A DNA stretch of 64,000 bases from Bremerella cremea (GTDB lineage Bacteria; Planctomycetota; Planctomycetia; Pirellulales; Pirellulaceae): assembly GCF_003335505.1 (NCBI RefSeq), contig NZ_QPEX01000010.1, positions 186,001-250,000 of the forward strand, read 5' to 3'. Below the pieces are notes generated by a model that worked only from the letters and a program-made list of their open reading frames with translations, did no database searches and was not told the DNA's origin. The position numbers and the translations under genes are program-made. Numbering within the stretch: the stretch's first letter is position 1; each line of letters begins with the position of its first letter. This document shows positions 52,639 through 61,955 of this stretch, one piece after another.

Positions 52639-53074
52639 TCTTCCATTCCTCGACTACAAACCCAGTTTCGGTAAGTCGGACATAAAATAGCTCGTCGAAT
52701 CCTTCATTCATCGACGGAAGCTCTAGCTTTTTAGCGGCGGATAAAATTGCGACGTCGGGAACTCGTTCACTTCGTTGGGCATTCCGATTCAGACAATCTT
52801 CAACCTTTGACTCAAAGTAGTACCCAATCAGCTTGTATCGAACTTGAACGGATGCAAGTCGCTCGATGAACCGAGACCTTTCTGCCTTGGTCGGATTGGT
52901 GTTGTCGATCACAAACCGTTGCTCTGTGTCGAGACACGTCTCAAGCAGCCGATTCTCTCGATGTCGGGTCTTGAGGAGATCGAGGCTGATTCGGACGTGC
53001 GAGTTGAAGAACCGTTCTTTGTAGAACGAGGACTTCCCCGAACCCGGCAGGCCGATGAACAGAATCGCTTCCAT
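52628..53074 (-). CDS. P-loop polynucleotide-kinase-like protein
   Basis: A 148-residue small kinase of the T4 polynucleotide kinase/zeta-like group: LFIGLPGSGKSSFYKERF (P-loop), VRISLDLLKTRH and RFVIDNTNPTKAERSRFIE. It is first in the RNA-repair operon and with the separate HAD phosphatase recreates a split T4-type Pnkp. The frame stays open upstream to 53158 (GTG), but that would run through the terminator hairpin; ATG 53074 places the P-loop at the N-terminus as usual. Confidence 0.82.
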   Translation of the reverse strand: MEAILFIGLPGSGKSSFYKERFFNSHVRISLDLLKTRHRENRLLETCLDTEQRFVIDNTNPTKAERSRFIERLASVQVRYKLIGYYFESKVEDCLNRNAQRSERVPDVAILSAAKKLELPSMNEGFDELFYVRLTETGFVVEEWKNEI

Positions 53075-53099
53075 TGCTCTATTACCCTCGATTCCAACG

Positions 53100-53139
53100 A
53101 AAAAGGCCCGCTCAATGGTCTTTGAACCGAGCGGGCCTT
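53100..53139 (-). terminator. Terminator hairpin ahead of the RNA-repair operon (possible attenuator)
   Basis: A perfect 11-bp stem (53139-53129 with 53113-53103, 15-nt loop) followed on the minus strand by a T run (53104-53100). The T run exists only on the minus strand, and no minus-strand gene ends in the preceding 600 bp, so it can only act on transcripts entering this operon. Confidence 0.6.
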
Positions 53140-53182
53140 GGGAAATTGCAGTCACCAAATCCGATAATCTCAGTTCACGCCA

Positions 53183-53230
53183 TCAGAAATGGCCCCGCTG
53201 TTCGCCCAAATTATCGATTGGTAGCTGCAT
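53183..53230 (-). CDS. 15-residue leader-peptide candidate of the RNA-repair operon
   Basis: ATG at 53230, TGA at 53185-53183; residues MQLPIDNLGEQRGHF. The upstream AGAGAA is a weak ribosome site. The codons for QRGH (53199-53191) can pair with the left terminator arm (53137-53130), eight pairs with one bulged G, giving a possible antiterminator. The same frame continues after the TGA without another stop into the kinase gene, so it may instead be a broken N-terminal extension. Low confidence. Confidence 0.3.
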   Translation of the reverse strand: MQLPIDNLGEQRGHF

Positions 53231-53760
53231 GATTAATTCTCTAAAAGCCAATTGCCTTAGTTGTACTTGTTCACCGAAAGACAATCGGGGAGCGAAAAAG
53301 TTCGGAAGAAACTTACCGAAAGTCGGTGGTGACAGAGTCCGTGAAGTGGACGGTGGCGTGTCCTTTGCGGATACGGCGTTGTTCTGCGCCGAACGTTACG
53401 TCGAGTTGCCAGTGGCATCCTGGTTTCACCGCCACGGTGATTGCATTCGAACACCCCTCCTAACTTCTGCGGGTTTTAGTCTCTTACGATCATCTGGCGA
53501 CTTTTCTTTCTGGTCGGTTGGCCGTTATTGTTTATTCGCCCGCCCGTTCCAAGTTTCTGTTCCTAACTGGTTCGTCTGTTACGCTGGTTCTCGCTGCGGT
53601 AGCAGAACCCTGAATTCGTCGAGCTTTTCTGTCTTGGGACCGATTTCTGTTCGTTTTACTACGCTTTGGCCATGTGCGTCTGGAATTTTCTAACGATTTG
53701 ACGCAAATTAGTAACAGATCGCCATCCCCATCACTGCCCTGCCCCATAGGACTAGTCGAT
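53231..53760. other. Intergenic region between RNA-repair operon and sulfatase
   Basis: About 530 bp between divergent genes. A GGAGGGG at about 53454-53460 on the minus strand is followed by a six-codon ORF, and an Arg-rich frame (53257-53454) is open, but neither is supported as a gene. Promoters for both directions must lie here. Confidence 0.45.
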
Positions 53761-55272
53761 ATGAGTTTTTATTGCCGAACACATCTGCTTGGGTTGCTGA
53801 CCACTCTGTTGATCTTATCTGGCCAAATGGTATGGGCGGCCGAAAAAGCTGGTGACTCGCAGCGGCCGAATATCTTGTTTGTGTTGTGCGATGACCTGCG
53901 TCCTGATGCGGTGGGCTGCCTGGGGAGCGAGCATGTGAAAACGCCGAACATCGATCGTTTGGCGGAGGAAGGGATTCTGTTCCACAATTCGTTCTGCACG
54001 ACTTCTCTTTGTTCACCGAGCCGGGCTTCGATTTTGACGGGGCTTTATGCTCACACGCATGGCGTCACGAATAACTTTACCGAGTTTCCGGACGAGACGG
54101 CGACGTTCCCGAAGCGTTTGCAAGATGCCGGGTACGAAACGGCTTACATCGGGAAGTATCACATGGGTGAAGACAACGATCAGCCTCGGGCTGGTTTCGA
54201 TTGGTTTGTTACCCACAAAGGACAAGGCAAGTATTTCGATACCGAGTTCAACATCAATGGCCAAGGAAGCCAGTTGATGAAGGGATACTATACGCACGTC
54301 GTCACCGACATGGCGTTAGACTGGCTGAAGAAAGATCACGGCGATAAGCCGTGGTGTTTGATGATCGGCCAGAAGGCGCCCCACAGCTTTTATTTTCCGG
54401 AGCCCAAGTACGAGCATGCGTTCGACGAGGTCGAAGTGAAGTACCCGGCAACGGCATTTCAACTCGATGACAAGCCGAAATGGATTAAGGAACGGCTTTA
54501 CACTTGGCACGGAATCTATGGACCGCTGTTCGACTGGCGGAAAGATTTTCCGGACGATAGCCCGGAAGGGGTTCAGGCCTTTGAAGATATGGTTCATGCC
54601 TATTGGGGAACCATCTTGAGTGTCGATGACAGCATGGGCCAGCTTTATGACTACCTGGAAAAGAGTGGCCAGCTCGATAACACGGTCATCGTTTTCATGG
54701 GGGATAACGGCTTGCTGGAAGGGGAAGATGGAATGGTTGACAAGCGGACGGCGCACGAGATGAGTATCCGTGTGCCGCTGGTGGTTCGTTATCCGCAGTT
54801 GGGTAAAGGCAAGTCGGTGGACCAGCAGATTCTTACCGTCGACATGGCCCCCACCTTGATCGAACTGGCCGGGGCCAAGCCAATGGAAGATATCCACGGC
54901 AAGTCTTGGGCAAAGCTGGCGAAAACCGGGGACGACGATTGGCGGACGGCCTGGATGTATTACTACAATTACGAAAAACAGTTCCCTTACACGCCCAATG
55001 TCCGCGCTTTGCGAACCGATCGTTGGAAATATATTCGTTATCCCCATGGCGACGGCTCGCCAGATCGACACATGGCCGAACTGTACGACTTGAAGAACGA
55101 CCCCGGCGAAACGATTAACTTGGCCGAGAAGCCAGAACATGCCTCACGGGTAAGCCAACTCCGCAAGGAACTTACCGAGGTGATGGCCAACGTAGGGCTT
55201 ACGGAGGCAACCGATAAAATGCCACTGGACGAGGGAATTGGCCAGGAATTACCGGATGCTAAGATTCGGTAG
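53761..55272 (+). CDS. Secreted sulfatase (iduronate-2-sulfatase-like)
   Basis: A 503-residue sulfatase. The ATG at 53761 starts a signal peptide ([19 protein letters not shown]). [17 protein letters not shown] supplies the metal-binding Asp pair, [11 protein letters not shown] is the canonical formylglycine site, and [23 protein letters not shown] and [13 protein letters not shown] follow. The C-terminal part ([34 protein letters not shown]) is typical. It is the third sulfatase in the window. Confidence 0.9.
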   Translation: MSFYCRTHLLGLLTTLLILSGQMVWAAEKAGDSQRPNILFVLCDDLRPDAVGCLGSEHVKTPNIDRLAEEGILFHNSFCTTSLCSPSRASILTGLYAHTHGVTNNFTEFPDETATFPKRLQDAGYETAYIGKYHMGEDNDQPRAGFDWFVTHKGQGKYFDTEFNINGQGSQLMKGYYTHVVTDMALDWLKKDHGDKPWCLMIGQKAPHSFYFPEPKYEHAFDEVEVKYPATAFQLDDKPKWIKERLYTWHGIYGPLFDWRKDFPDDSPEGVQAFEDMVHAYWGTILSVDDSMGQLYDYLEKSGQLDNTVIVFMGDNGLLEGEDGMVDKRTAHEMSIRVPLVVRYPQLGKGKSVDQQILTVDMAPTLIELAGAKPMEDIHGKSWAKLAKTGDDDWRTAWMYYYNYEKQFPYTPNVRALRTDRWKYIRYPHGDGSPDRHMAELYDLKNDPGETINLAEKPEHASRVSQLRKELTEVMANVGLTEATDKMPLDEGIGQELPDAKIR

Positions 55273-55343
55273 CGGCATATACGATATTCGCCGCCCCCCA
55301 TTCATGTTACGATGAGGCTTTCACCAAGGAGGAAGAAAGTTAC

Positions 55344-56525
55344 GTGGTTGAACCATTTCCCACCCCAGGTTTTGCCGTAACCGGCATGTTGAAGCGTACC
55401 AAAGTCGCCGCCACCATCGGTCCGAGTTGCAGCGAGACCGATACGCTCGAGAACGTGGTGCGCGCTGGGGCGGATGCCTGTTTGCTTGATCTGACCCAGG
55501 GTAAACGTACGGACTGGCAAGCAAGTTACGATGTCGTCCGCGAAGTGGAAGGGTTAGCCAAACAGCCGGTAGCAATTTTGGCCCGCATTAACAGTGCAGA
55601 TGGCCAGTTCTCGCTTGCCAATGCAATCAGCTCTGGCGTGATTGCCTGGCTCGCTCAACAAGAGATCGAGTACGTCACCACGTCGGTCGCCGAAGGATCG
55701 CGGTCGATTCAACAAGTGCGCGAAGCACTCGACCACGCAGGCAGCAAGGCCGCCATCTTGGCCCGGCTCGATCATGGCAGCAACTACCGCGACATCGACA
55801 GCATCATTCAATCGTCCGATGGGGTGATTGTAACTTCGACCGGGCTATCGGAACTTGAAAAATGGTCGATCCCGGTCATGCAGAAAATGGTAGCCCGGCA
55901 GTGCCAGATTGGGGCCAAGCCGTGCGTGGTGCAGCGAGGTGTTTTAAGCTCGATGCAGCATGCCCTGGAACCGACCGATGGCGAAGTCTTTGATATCGCG
56001 AACATTGTCTTCGATCATGCCGACGCAATTCTCCTCGGGGATGAAACAGCGACCGGCAATCATCCGACCGAAGCGGTGGAAGTTGTTTCCAAGACGGTAA
56101 TCGCGACGGAAAGCCTGATGGAAATCACCGACCGCCCGATCAAGGTTGGCTTTGGACAACCCCCGAACACCGCAGCGCTGGCGTACTCGATTCGGCATAT
56201 CTTGAAAATGCAAGAGATTGCTGCGGTTGGGGTTTATTCTCATACGACTTCCACCGCCGGCGTGATCGCCAAGAACTGGATCGACTGTCCTATTCTGGCT
56301 TTATCAGATGTGCCTGAGACGGTCCGCAAGATGGGCATCTACCACGGTGTGGTGTCTCGGCAAATGAAAGCGCCGTCGAACACGGCTGAGATGCTTTCTT
56401 CCACAACTTCGATCGCCAAACAGATCGGGCTGGTAGCCCCAGGCGACCGGATGATTGTTGTTTCCGAACTTCCGCTGCACACGGGAGAAAACGCCAACGC
56501 GTTCGTTATCGAAACGATTCGATAA
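55344..56525 (+). CDS. Pyruvate-kinase-like protein, probably not catalytic
   Basis: A 393-residue protein with a GTG start 11 bases after AAGGAGG. The fold matches pyruvate kinase (RTKVAATIGPSCSETDTLEN, ILLGDETATGNHPTEAVEVV, C-terminal domain with STAGVIAKNWIDCPILALSD), but it is about 80 residues shorter because domain B is missing. The Lys of the usual K-I-E-N motif is Arg here (LARLDHG), and the metal-binding A-R-G-D-L-G motif reads VTSTGLSE. Loss of these residues argues for a regulatory or altered activity. It is independent of pst genes, which converge on it. Confidence 0.78.
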   Translation: MVEPFPTPGFAVTGMLKRTKVAATIGPSCSETDTLENVVRAGADACLLDLTQGKRTDWQASYDVVREVEGLAKQPVAILARINSADGQFSLANAISSGVIAWLAQQEIEYVTTSVAEGSRSIQQVREALDHAGSKAAILARLDHGSNYRDIDSIIQSSDGVIVTSTGLSELEKWSIPVMQKMVARQCQIGAKPCVVQRGVLSSMQHALEPTDGEVFDIANIVFDHADAILLGDETATGNHPTEAVEVVSKTVIATESLMEITDRPIKVGFGQPPNTAALAYSIRHILKMQEIAAVGVYSHTTSTAGVIAKNWIDCPILALSDVPETVRKMGIYHGVVSRQMKAPSNTAEMLSSTTSIAKQIGLVAPGDRMIVVSELPLHTGENANAFVIETIR

Positions 56526-56550
56526 CGATTACTGGCTGGCGAGAATCGAA

Positions 56551-57345
56551 CTAGCTGAACTCGCCGCGGATGTATTGCCGCGTGTACTCTTGCTTGGGCT
56601 GCTCGAACAGTTCCTTGGTCTCGTTATGCTCGACCAAGTAACCGGTCCGCCCACCTTGGGTCGTATCGACGTACAGGAACGCCGTCTTGTCCGCCACACG
56701 CTGAGCTTGCTGCATGTTGTGCGTGACGATGGCGATGGTGTACTTCTTCTTGAGCTCTTTCATGAGCTCTTCGATCTTACGCGTAGCGATCGGATCGAGA
56801 GCCGAGCAAGGCTCGTCCATCAACAACACTTCTGGTTCAACCGCAATTGCCCGGGCAATGCACAAACGCTGCTGCTGACCACCTGAAAGCGACAAGCCGC
56901 TTTGCTTCAGCTTGTCTTTGACTTCGTCCCACAGGGCAGCGCCCCGTAAGGCTCGTTCGACAACTTCGTCGTAGTTGCCCCGATAGCCGTTGATGCGTAG
57001 CCCGTAGGTGATGTTCTTATAGATACTCATCGCGAACGGGTTTGGTTGCTGAAACACCATGCCAATGTGGCGGCGAACGGCAACCGGGTCGATTGTTGGG
57101 CTGTAGATGTTCTGCCCACGGAACTGAACGTGCCCCTCGAAGCGAAAGCCTCGAATCAGGTCGTTCATGCGATTCAAGCAGCGAAGAACGGTGCTTTTAC
57201 CGCAACCGGAAGGACCAATAAAAGCGGTAATTTCACCCTGTTGAATCGGGATGCGTGTGTCTCGTACGGCCTTGAAATTGCCGTAATAGAGCTCTTTCAC
57301 ATCGCAGTCGATAACAGTCTTACCGGCTTCGTCGTTGGCAATCAT
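56551..57345 (-). CDS. pstB: Phosphate ABC transporter ATP-binding protein
   Basis: A 264-residue ATPase: Walker [12 protein letters not shown], signature [14 protein letters not shown], Walker [15 protein letters not shown]-loop IVTHNMQQA. The [11 protein letters not shown] stretch after Walker A is diagnostic for PstB. Last gene of the pstSCAB operon. Confidence 0.95.
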   Translation of the reverse strand: MIANDEAGKTVIDCDVKELYYGNFKAVRDTRIPIQQGEITAFIGPSGCGKSTVLRCLNRMNDLIRGFRFEGHVQFRGQNIYSPTIDPVAVRRHIGMVFQQPNPFAMSIYKNITYGLRINGYRGNYDEVVERALRGAALWDEVKDKLKQSGLSLSGGQQQRLCIARAIAVEPEVLLMDEPCSALDPIATRKIEELMKELKKKYTIAIVTHNMQQAQRVADKTAFLYVDTTQGGRTGYLVEHNETKELFEQPKQEYTRQYIRGEFS

Positions 57346-57372
57346 GCTTTGCTAAAGCCTTATGCAATGCTT

Positions 57373-58293
57373 CTAACGTGTGGGCCCGCCCCGCGAGAGG
57401 CTTTTACCAATCAAGTTCGTCACTAAAACCCCCAGCACTAAAACCAGAGAAGCGGACCAAGCCATTTCCTTCTGGTTATCTATGGGAGAGCTGGAGAAGT
57501 TGTAAATCAAAACTGCCATCGACGCCGTCGCGTCGTTGAGTTGTAAACCGTTAAATTCGCTGTACAGCCAGTAATTGCTGAACAAGGCGGTAAACAACAA
57601 GGGAGCCGTCTCTCCGGCAGCGCGAGCCACTGATAGCATAACGCCCGTTAGGATCCCCGGCAATGCAGTAGGCAGCGTCACATGCCACAAGGTCTGGGTT
57701 TGGGTTGCCCCCATTCCGATGGATGCCTCCTTCATTTTGCGAGGCACCATCCGAATGGCCTCCTCCGCCGTCAGCATGACCACAGGAAGCATCAAAATGG
57801 AAAGAGCTACTCCCCCGGCATAAGCCGAGAAACCGCCTGTAACGAGCACCACGGCCCCATAAGTAAAGACCCCCGCCAAGATCGAGGGGAACCCACTTAA
57901 AACTTTTGCACAAAACCGCACTACTTTTGCTATCTTGCTGGTAGGGCCCAATTCGGACAAAAAGATTGCGGACATGATTCCAAAGGGGACACTAATCAAC
58001 CCGGCGATGCCCACCATGACGATCGTACCGATCAAGGCATTTCCAAAGCCCCCCCCATCCTCGGAAACCGTCGGAGGGAGTGCGGTGAAGTTTTCCCAGG
58101 TCAGCTTGGATGCTCCTCGATAGAAAAGCATAAAGATCACCGAGATCAACGGTACCAAGGCCATGAACGTCATAATCGTCACGGTACCGCTAAGAAGAAT
58201 GCTTAGCAGGGCGCGGGGTTTTCTTAGCGATCGTTCTAAACGGCTAATATCGACTTCAGGAAGCTGAGGGGGTTGGTTCGGTGAGGTGGCCAT
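57373..58293 (-). CDS. pstA: Phosphate ABC transporter permease PstA
   Basis: A 306-residue permease with six membrane helices and the coupling motif GMGATQTQTLWHVTLPTALPG. The start overlaps the pstC stop by one base (TGATG). It forms the phosphate channel with PstC. Confidence 0.92.
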   Translation of the reverse strand: MATSPNQPPQLPEVDISRLERSLRKPRALLSILLSGTVTIMTFMALVPLISVIFMLFYRGASKLTWENFTALPPTVSEDGGGFGNALIGTIVMVGIAGLISVPFGIMSAIFLSELGPTSKIAKVVRFCAKVLSGFPSILAGVFTYGAVVLVTGGFSAYAGGVALSILMLPVVMLTAEEAIRMVPRKMKEASIGMGATQTQTLWHVTLPTALPGILTGVMLSVARAAGETAPLLFTALFSNYWLYSEFNGLQLNDATASMAVLIYNFSSSPIDNQKEMAWSASLVLVLGVLVTNLIGKSLSRGGPTR

Positions 58294-59324
58294 CAGTTCA
58301 ATCCTTTCAGGCCTGCCGTAGCCCGTTGCAGGATCAACGCTCCGATAACGTTCACGCCCAGCGTAATCGCCATCAGAACCAACCCGGCGTACATTAGCAC
58401 GCCGACTTTCATCTCGTCGCTGCCAGCCTCTTGAAAGTTATTCGCCAGCAAAGCAGCCAAGGTATTCGCAGGGGAAAATAGCGAAACTTTGATGGTGTTC
58501 ACATTTCCTACCAGCATGGCCAGGGCCATTGTTTCTCCGAGGGCTCGCCCGAAAGCCAGAACCACCCCGCCGAAGATGCCACCAGAAGCCGTAGGTAAAA
58601 TCACCGAGAGAATCGTTTCCCAGCGAGTCGCCCCGAGCCCGTACGATGCTTCGCGCAGTTTCGGGGGGACAGCGACTAAGGCATCTCGGCTGATCGCCGA
58701 AATCGTGGGCAGGATCATAATGGCCAAGACAAACGAGGCTGGCAGCATCCCAGTGCCTTCAAAGCGAGTTCCAAACAGAGGAAACCAGCCCATGTTCTCG
58801 TACAGCCAATTGCACGAATCTCGCATCAAGGGAATGACGACAAAGATCCCCCACAATCCGTAAACCACGCTCGGAATTGCAGCGAGCAACTCAACCAGGT
58901 TTTTCAGGGCCGTTTCCGCAGCGGCAGGCATTTTTCCCCAGAAGCGGTGAAATTGAACACCGAACAGCTTTAACACCTGAAAAACAAAGTTGCCGAGATA
59001 CCCTTCGCTAAGGAAGACAGCAACCGAAACGCCAAACAAAGAACCGATCAGCAGGGCTAACGTAGAACTATATAGTGTGCCCCAGATCTCGGGCAAAATC
59101 CCAAACTCTTTGGTATTGGGATCCCAGGTTTGGCTGGTCAGAAAGCCAAACCCATACTCTTGAATCGCCGGGCCAGCCTTCCAAGTAATCTCGAAGACGA
59201 TGTAACACATCACGGCGATGGTCAGCCAGGCAAACGCCAAACAGGTGTAGCGAAATACCAAATCGGTGACGATCTCTCGTAGTGTCGGAGGCCTCGAGAT
59301 CGGCGACTTCTTGTATTGATCCAT
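58293..59324 (-). CDS. pstC: Phosphate ABC transporter permease PstC
   Basis: A 343-residue permease. Helices are clear, and the coupling loop reads GLGATRWETILSVILPTASGG. An insertion in the periplasmic part (SLFGVSVAVFLSEGYLGNFV onward) makes it a little longer than E. coli PstC. The ATG at 59324 is preferred to 59354. Confidence 0.92.
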   Translation of the reverse strand: MDQYKKSPISRPPTLREIVTDLVFRYTCLAFAWLTIAVMCYIVFEITWKAGPAIQEYGFGFLTSQTWDPNTKEFGILPEIWGTLYSSTLALLIGSLFGVSVAVFLSEGYLGNFVFQVLKLFGVQFHRFWGKMPAAAETALKNLVELLAAIPSVVYGLWGIFVVIPLMRDSCNWLYENMGWFPLFGTRFEGTGMLPASFVLAIMILPTISAISRDALVAVPPKLREASYGLGATRWETILSVILPTASGGIFGGVVLAFGRALGETMALAMLVGNVNTIKVSLFSPANTLAALLANNFQEAGSDEMKVGVLMYAGLVLMAITLGVNVIGALILQRATAGLKGLN

Positions 59325-59396
59325 GATATAGCGCCAAAGCACCCAATTGGGCACCAGGCCTGGTGCTTGATTTCACCAAGCCCGGCACAGGCTGTG

Positions 59397-60431
59397 CTAT
59401 TTACCTACCGTGATATTGTCGAGAGCCGCCGAGACTTTTTCGACCACCGTTTCCGGCAGCGGAATGTATCCCAGCGATTCGCTCGATTTCTGGCCTTCAG
59501 TCAGGCAGTATTGAATGAGCTCTTTGAACACCTTCAATTTTTCTTCGCTTTCGTACTTCTTGTAAGCGATGATCCAGGTGTAAGTGACAATCGGGTACGA
59601 TTCCTTGCCTTCTGGATCAGGCAGCCAGGCAATCAAGTCGGCTGGCATTTCCACACCCGCCAAGGCCGCTTGGGCGGAAGCAATCGATGGCTTGATGAAC
59701 TCGCCAGACTTGTTTTCCAGCGTAACCATCGCCAACTTGGCTTTCATGGCATAGCCAAATTCAACATAGCCAATCGAGCCCGGGTTTTGGGCCAACGAAG
59801 TCGTCACCCCTTCGTTCCCCTTTGACTTAGTCCCGACAGGCCAGTTGGGGGCTTTGTTGGTGCCAGGGCTCTCGGCAAATTCTTTGCTAATCGTGCTTAG
59901 ATGCTGCGTGAAGACGTACGTGGTTCCACTCGAATCGGAACGCACAACCACGTTGATATCGAGGTCAGGCAGATTTACCCCTTCGTTGGTGGCGGCAATC
60001 TTAGGATCGTTCCACTTCTCGATCTTACCGAGGAAGATATCAACGTAAGCCTCTCGCGAGAGCTTTAGCTGGTCGACCCCATCCAGGTTATAGGCCAGCA
60101 CGATGGCACCGGCAGTCATGGGCAGAAGTTGAACGCCCCGTTCCACCTTGGCCATTTCGTCTTCTTTCATGGCCGCATCGCTGGCACCGAAATCGACCGT
60201 GCCGTCGATGACTGAGGAGACACCAGTACCGCTGCCCACCGATTGATAGTCGATTTGAACGCCCTTGTGGGACTTCGAGAATTCTTTGAACCAGGAGGTA
60301 TAAAGCGGAGCAGGGAAACTAGCGCCTGCACCTTGCAGTTTGGTGCCAGAACCACTACCGCAACCGGTCGTCGCTACGATAACCGCCGCGAGCGCGACAT
60401 AGGTGCCTAGCTTGAAGAGAGTGTTTTTCAT
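59397..60431 (-). CDS. pstS: Phosphate-binding lipoprotein PstS
   Basis: A 344-residue solute-binding protein. The lipobox VIVATTGC ends the signal. Phosphate-binding motifs are GAGASFPAPLYTSWF, VGSGTGVSSVIDGTVDFGASD and VVRSDSSGTTYVFTQHLS. It is the first gene of the pst operon, 72 bp before pstC. Confidence 0.95.
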   Translation of the reverse strand: MKNTLFKLGTYVALAAVIVATTGCGSGSGTKLQGAGASFPAPLYTSWFKEFSKSHKGVQIDYQSVGSGTGVSSVIDGTVDFGASDAAMKEDEMAKVERGVQLLPMTAGAIVLAYNLDGVDQLKLSREAYVDIFLGKIEKWNDPKIAATNEGVNLPDLDINVVVRSDSSGTTYVFTQHLSTISKEFAESPGTNKAPNWPVGTKSKGNEGVTTSLAQNPGSIGYVEFGYAMKAKLAMVTLENKSGEFIKPSIASAQAALAGVEMPADLIAWLPDPEGKESYPIVTYTWIIAYKKYESEEKLKVFKELIQYCLTEGQKSSESLGYIPLPETVVEKVSAALDNITVGK

Positions 60432-61033
60432 AACTCGTTCAATTCCCTACGATATTTGTAAGCAAGAGGTGGTGTTCAGGTCGCATCATCTTCGTTACCC
60501 CACAGAAAAACCCCCTCTAATGAGAAGATCAGCCTGTCGGTAAAACATGCTCTAAACTCTGGGAATCGGCACCAAGTGCTGGCAGATCCCCCAAGCTGGC
60601 AGCATGATGGCCGCTTAGTCACAAAATCTACGGGGAAGAGGGATCGTCCACAACCCAATAGCGCCTACTCGCAGGGAATCTTAACAATTGTCTTTACAAA
60701 CCATGTCTCTTTAGAAGCGGTTTGTTGCTGCCAAGCGATTTAACAGCCTTTTTTGCGGGAGATACGGCCCATTCAAGGTGGAATCAGAGTGGTCAAACAG
60801 GCCGTAAGCAGTTCACCTCCCCCATTCAGGTCCATCAAAGTGGGGGTTTGGTAAAGCTTTGCCAGAACGGCAATCCGCCTTTAAGAACCAAATTCTTTAT
60901 CCTGCAAGCAAAATTCACGCTGCGAACGCCGGTGGCGAAAACCTTTTTCTGTTTTCGTTGCCTTCTCGGCATACGTGTTGCGTCTTCGTTGGTTTGGAAT
61001 TGAACACCAAACCAAACAGAAGGAGCCTCGCTG
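60432..61033. other. Upstream region of the pst operon and of the 61034 gene
   Basis: About 600 bp between divergent genes with no supported ORF. It should hold the phosphate-regulated promoter. A pair TTAACA (60681) and TTTACA (60693) recalls Pho-box half sites but lies far from pstS and is not claimed. Confidence 0.5.
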
Positions 61034-61399
61034 ATGTGGGCACGGGTGACAGAGATCATGCTTGGCTGCTGGTTATTAGGTAGCCCCTTTATTTTCCGGG
61101 GTGCCGACCGGGGCGATATGCCTGCGATTGGGGATTTCGTTATCGGATTGCTAGTTATCGGGTTTGCCTCGCTTTCGTTCCGGCAATGGCCTCGATTTTC
61201 CCACGTTGGCACTTTATTGCTCTCCGCCGTCATGATCTTTGGGCCAGGCATTGCGCTGACGCCACACGTTCCACCAGCAGGCGAAAACATCATGATGACG
61301 GGGCTATTACTTCTGCTGCTTTCAATCGTCCCCAATCAAACTTCCGCCGCCTCACACGTTTGGTCCTCTCGATTGAAGGCCCCACGTTTCAAGAGTTAG
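61034..61399 (+). CDS. SPW-repeat-like small membrane protein
   Basis: A 121-residue protein with four hydrophobic helices. MLGCWLLGSPFIFRG resembles the SPW motif of PF03779 membrane proteins. A ribosome site AGAAGGAGC precedes it. Function unknown; such proteins are often stress-related in bacteria. Confidence 0.7.
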   Translation: MWARVTEIMLGCWLLGSPFIFRGADRGDMPAIGDFVIGLLVIGFASLSFRQWPRFSHVGTLLLSAVMIFGPGIALTPHVPPAGENIMMTGLLLLLLSIVPNQTSAASHVWSSRLKAPRFKS

Positions 61400-61432
61400 A
61401 AATTCGACTTAATACAGAGAAGGAGCCTGGCC

Positions 61433-61882
61433 ATGGCTTACGAACAAGTAAGAACAATCATCCACGATCTATCACGAAAGCACTTGGCTGCCAGCGAAGC
61501 ATGTCGGGGAAAACAGGGCATCGTGGAACCCTCTCCGCGTACGAAGATGCTGTTAGACCACTACGAAGCGTTTGAAGCGAATGCCTTCCTACAGCTGGAA
61601 CAAGATTACGAATCGACTCCGATCGAGATCTTAGAAGCCTGGATTCAGTATGTGCCGATGGAACCGATCGACGAGGCGTTAAAGAAACTGGAAAACGCCG
61701 ATGGCGAAGAAAAACCGCACTTGCTGCTTGAGTTTCATCAAACGGTAACGCAACTGCTAGAAACGATTTCCGATCAGGTTTCCAGCGAGAAGATCCGAGA
61801 CTTCTTCCGAAGTTTGACCGAAATGGAAGATTCATTCTCGCGCCAATGCTCGGTCGCGCAGTCGCGAGAAGATGAAATCTAA
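61433..61882 (+). CDS. Small conserved helical protein (MAYEQVR type)
   Basis: A 149-residue, mostly helical acidic protein with an AGAAGGAGC ribosome site. Its start (MAYEQVRTIIHDLSRKHLAA) resembles ferritin-like or rubrerythrin-like small proteins that I have seen annotated as hypothetical; no metal site can be assigned. It follows the SPW gene by 33 bp, probably co-transcribed. Confidence 0.68.
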   Translation: MAYEQVRTIIHDLSRKHLAASEACRGKQGIVEPSPRTKMLLDHYEAFEANAFLQLEQDYESTPIEILEAWIQYVPMEPIDEALKKLENADGEEKPHLLLEFHQTVTQLLETISDQVSSEKIRDFFRSLTEMEDSFSRQCSVAQSREDEI

Positions 61883-61913
61883 GCGTTTACGATTCCCGGC
61901 AACGTAAACAAAG

Positions 61914-61940
61914 AGAGCCGCCCAAAGGCGGCTCTTAATT
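61914..61940. terminator. Bidirectional terminator
   Basis: A perfect 9-bp stem (61914-61922 with 61927-61935, 4-nt loop) between convergent genes ending at 61882 and 61956. T-rich sequence follows on both strands. Confidence 0.7.
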
Positions 61941-61955
61941 ATTTGGGCGGGGCGA

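Noticed and set aside
53257..53454. Arg-rich 65-codon minus-strand ORF upstream of the repair operon
   Set aside because: The GTG start is too close to the GGAGGGG and the text lacks any family resemblance; compositional ORF more likely.
60681..60698. TTAACA/TTTACA pair as a Pho box
   Set aside because: It lies about 250 bp from pstS with no further half sites, and Pho-box consensus in planctomycetes is not known to me.
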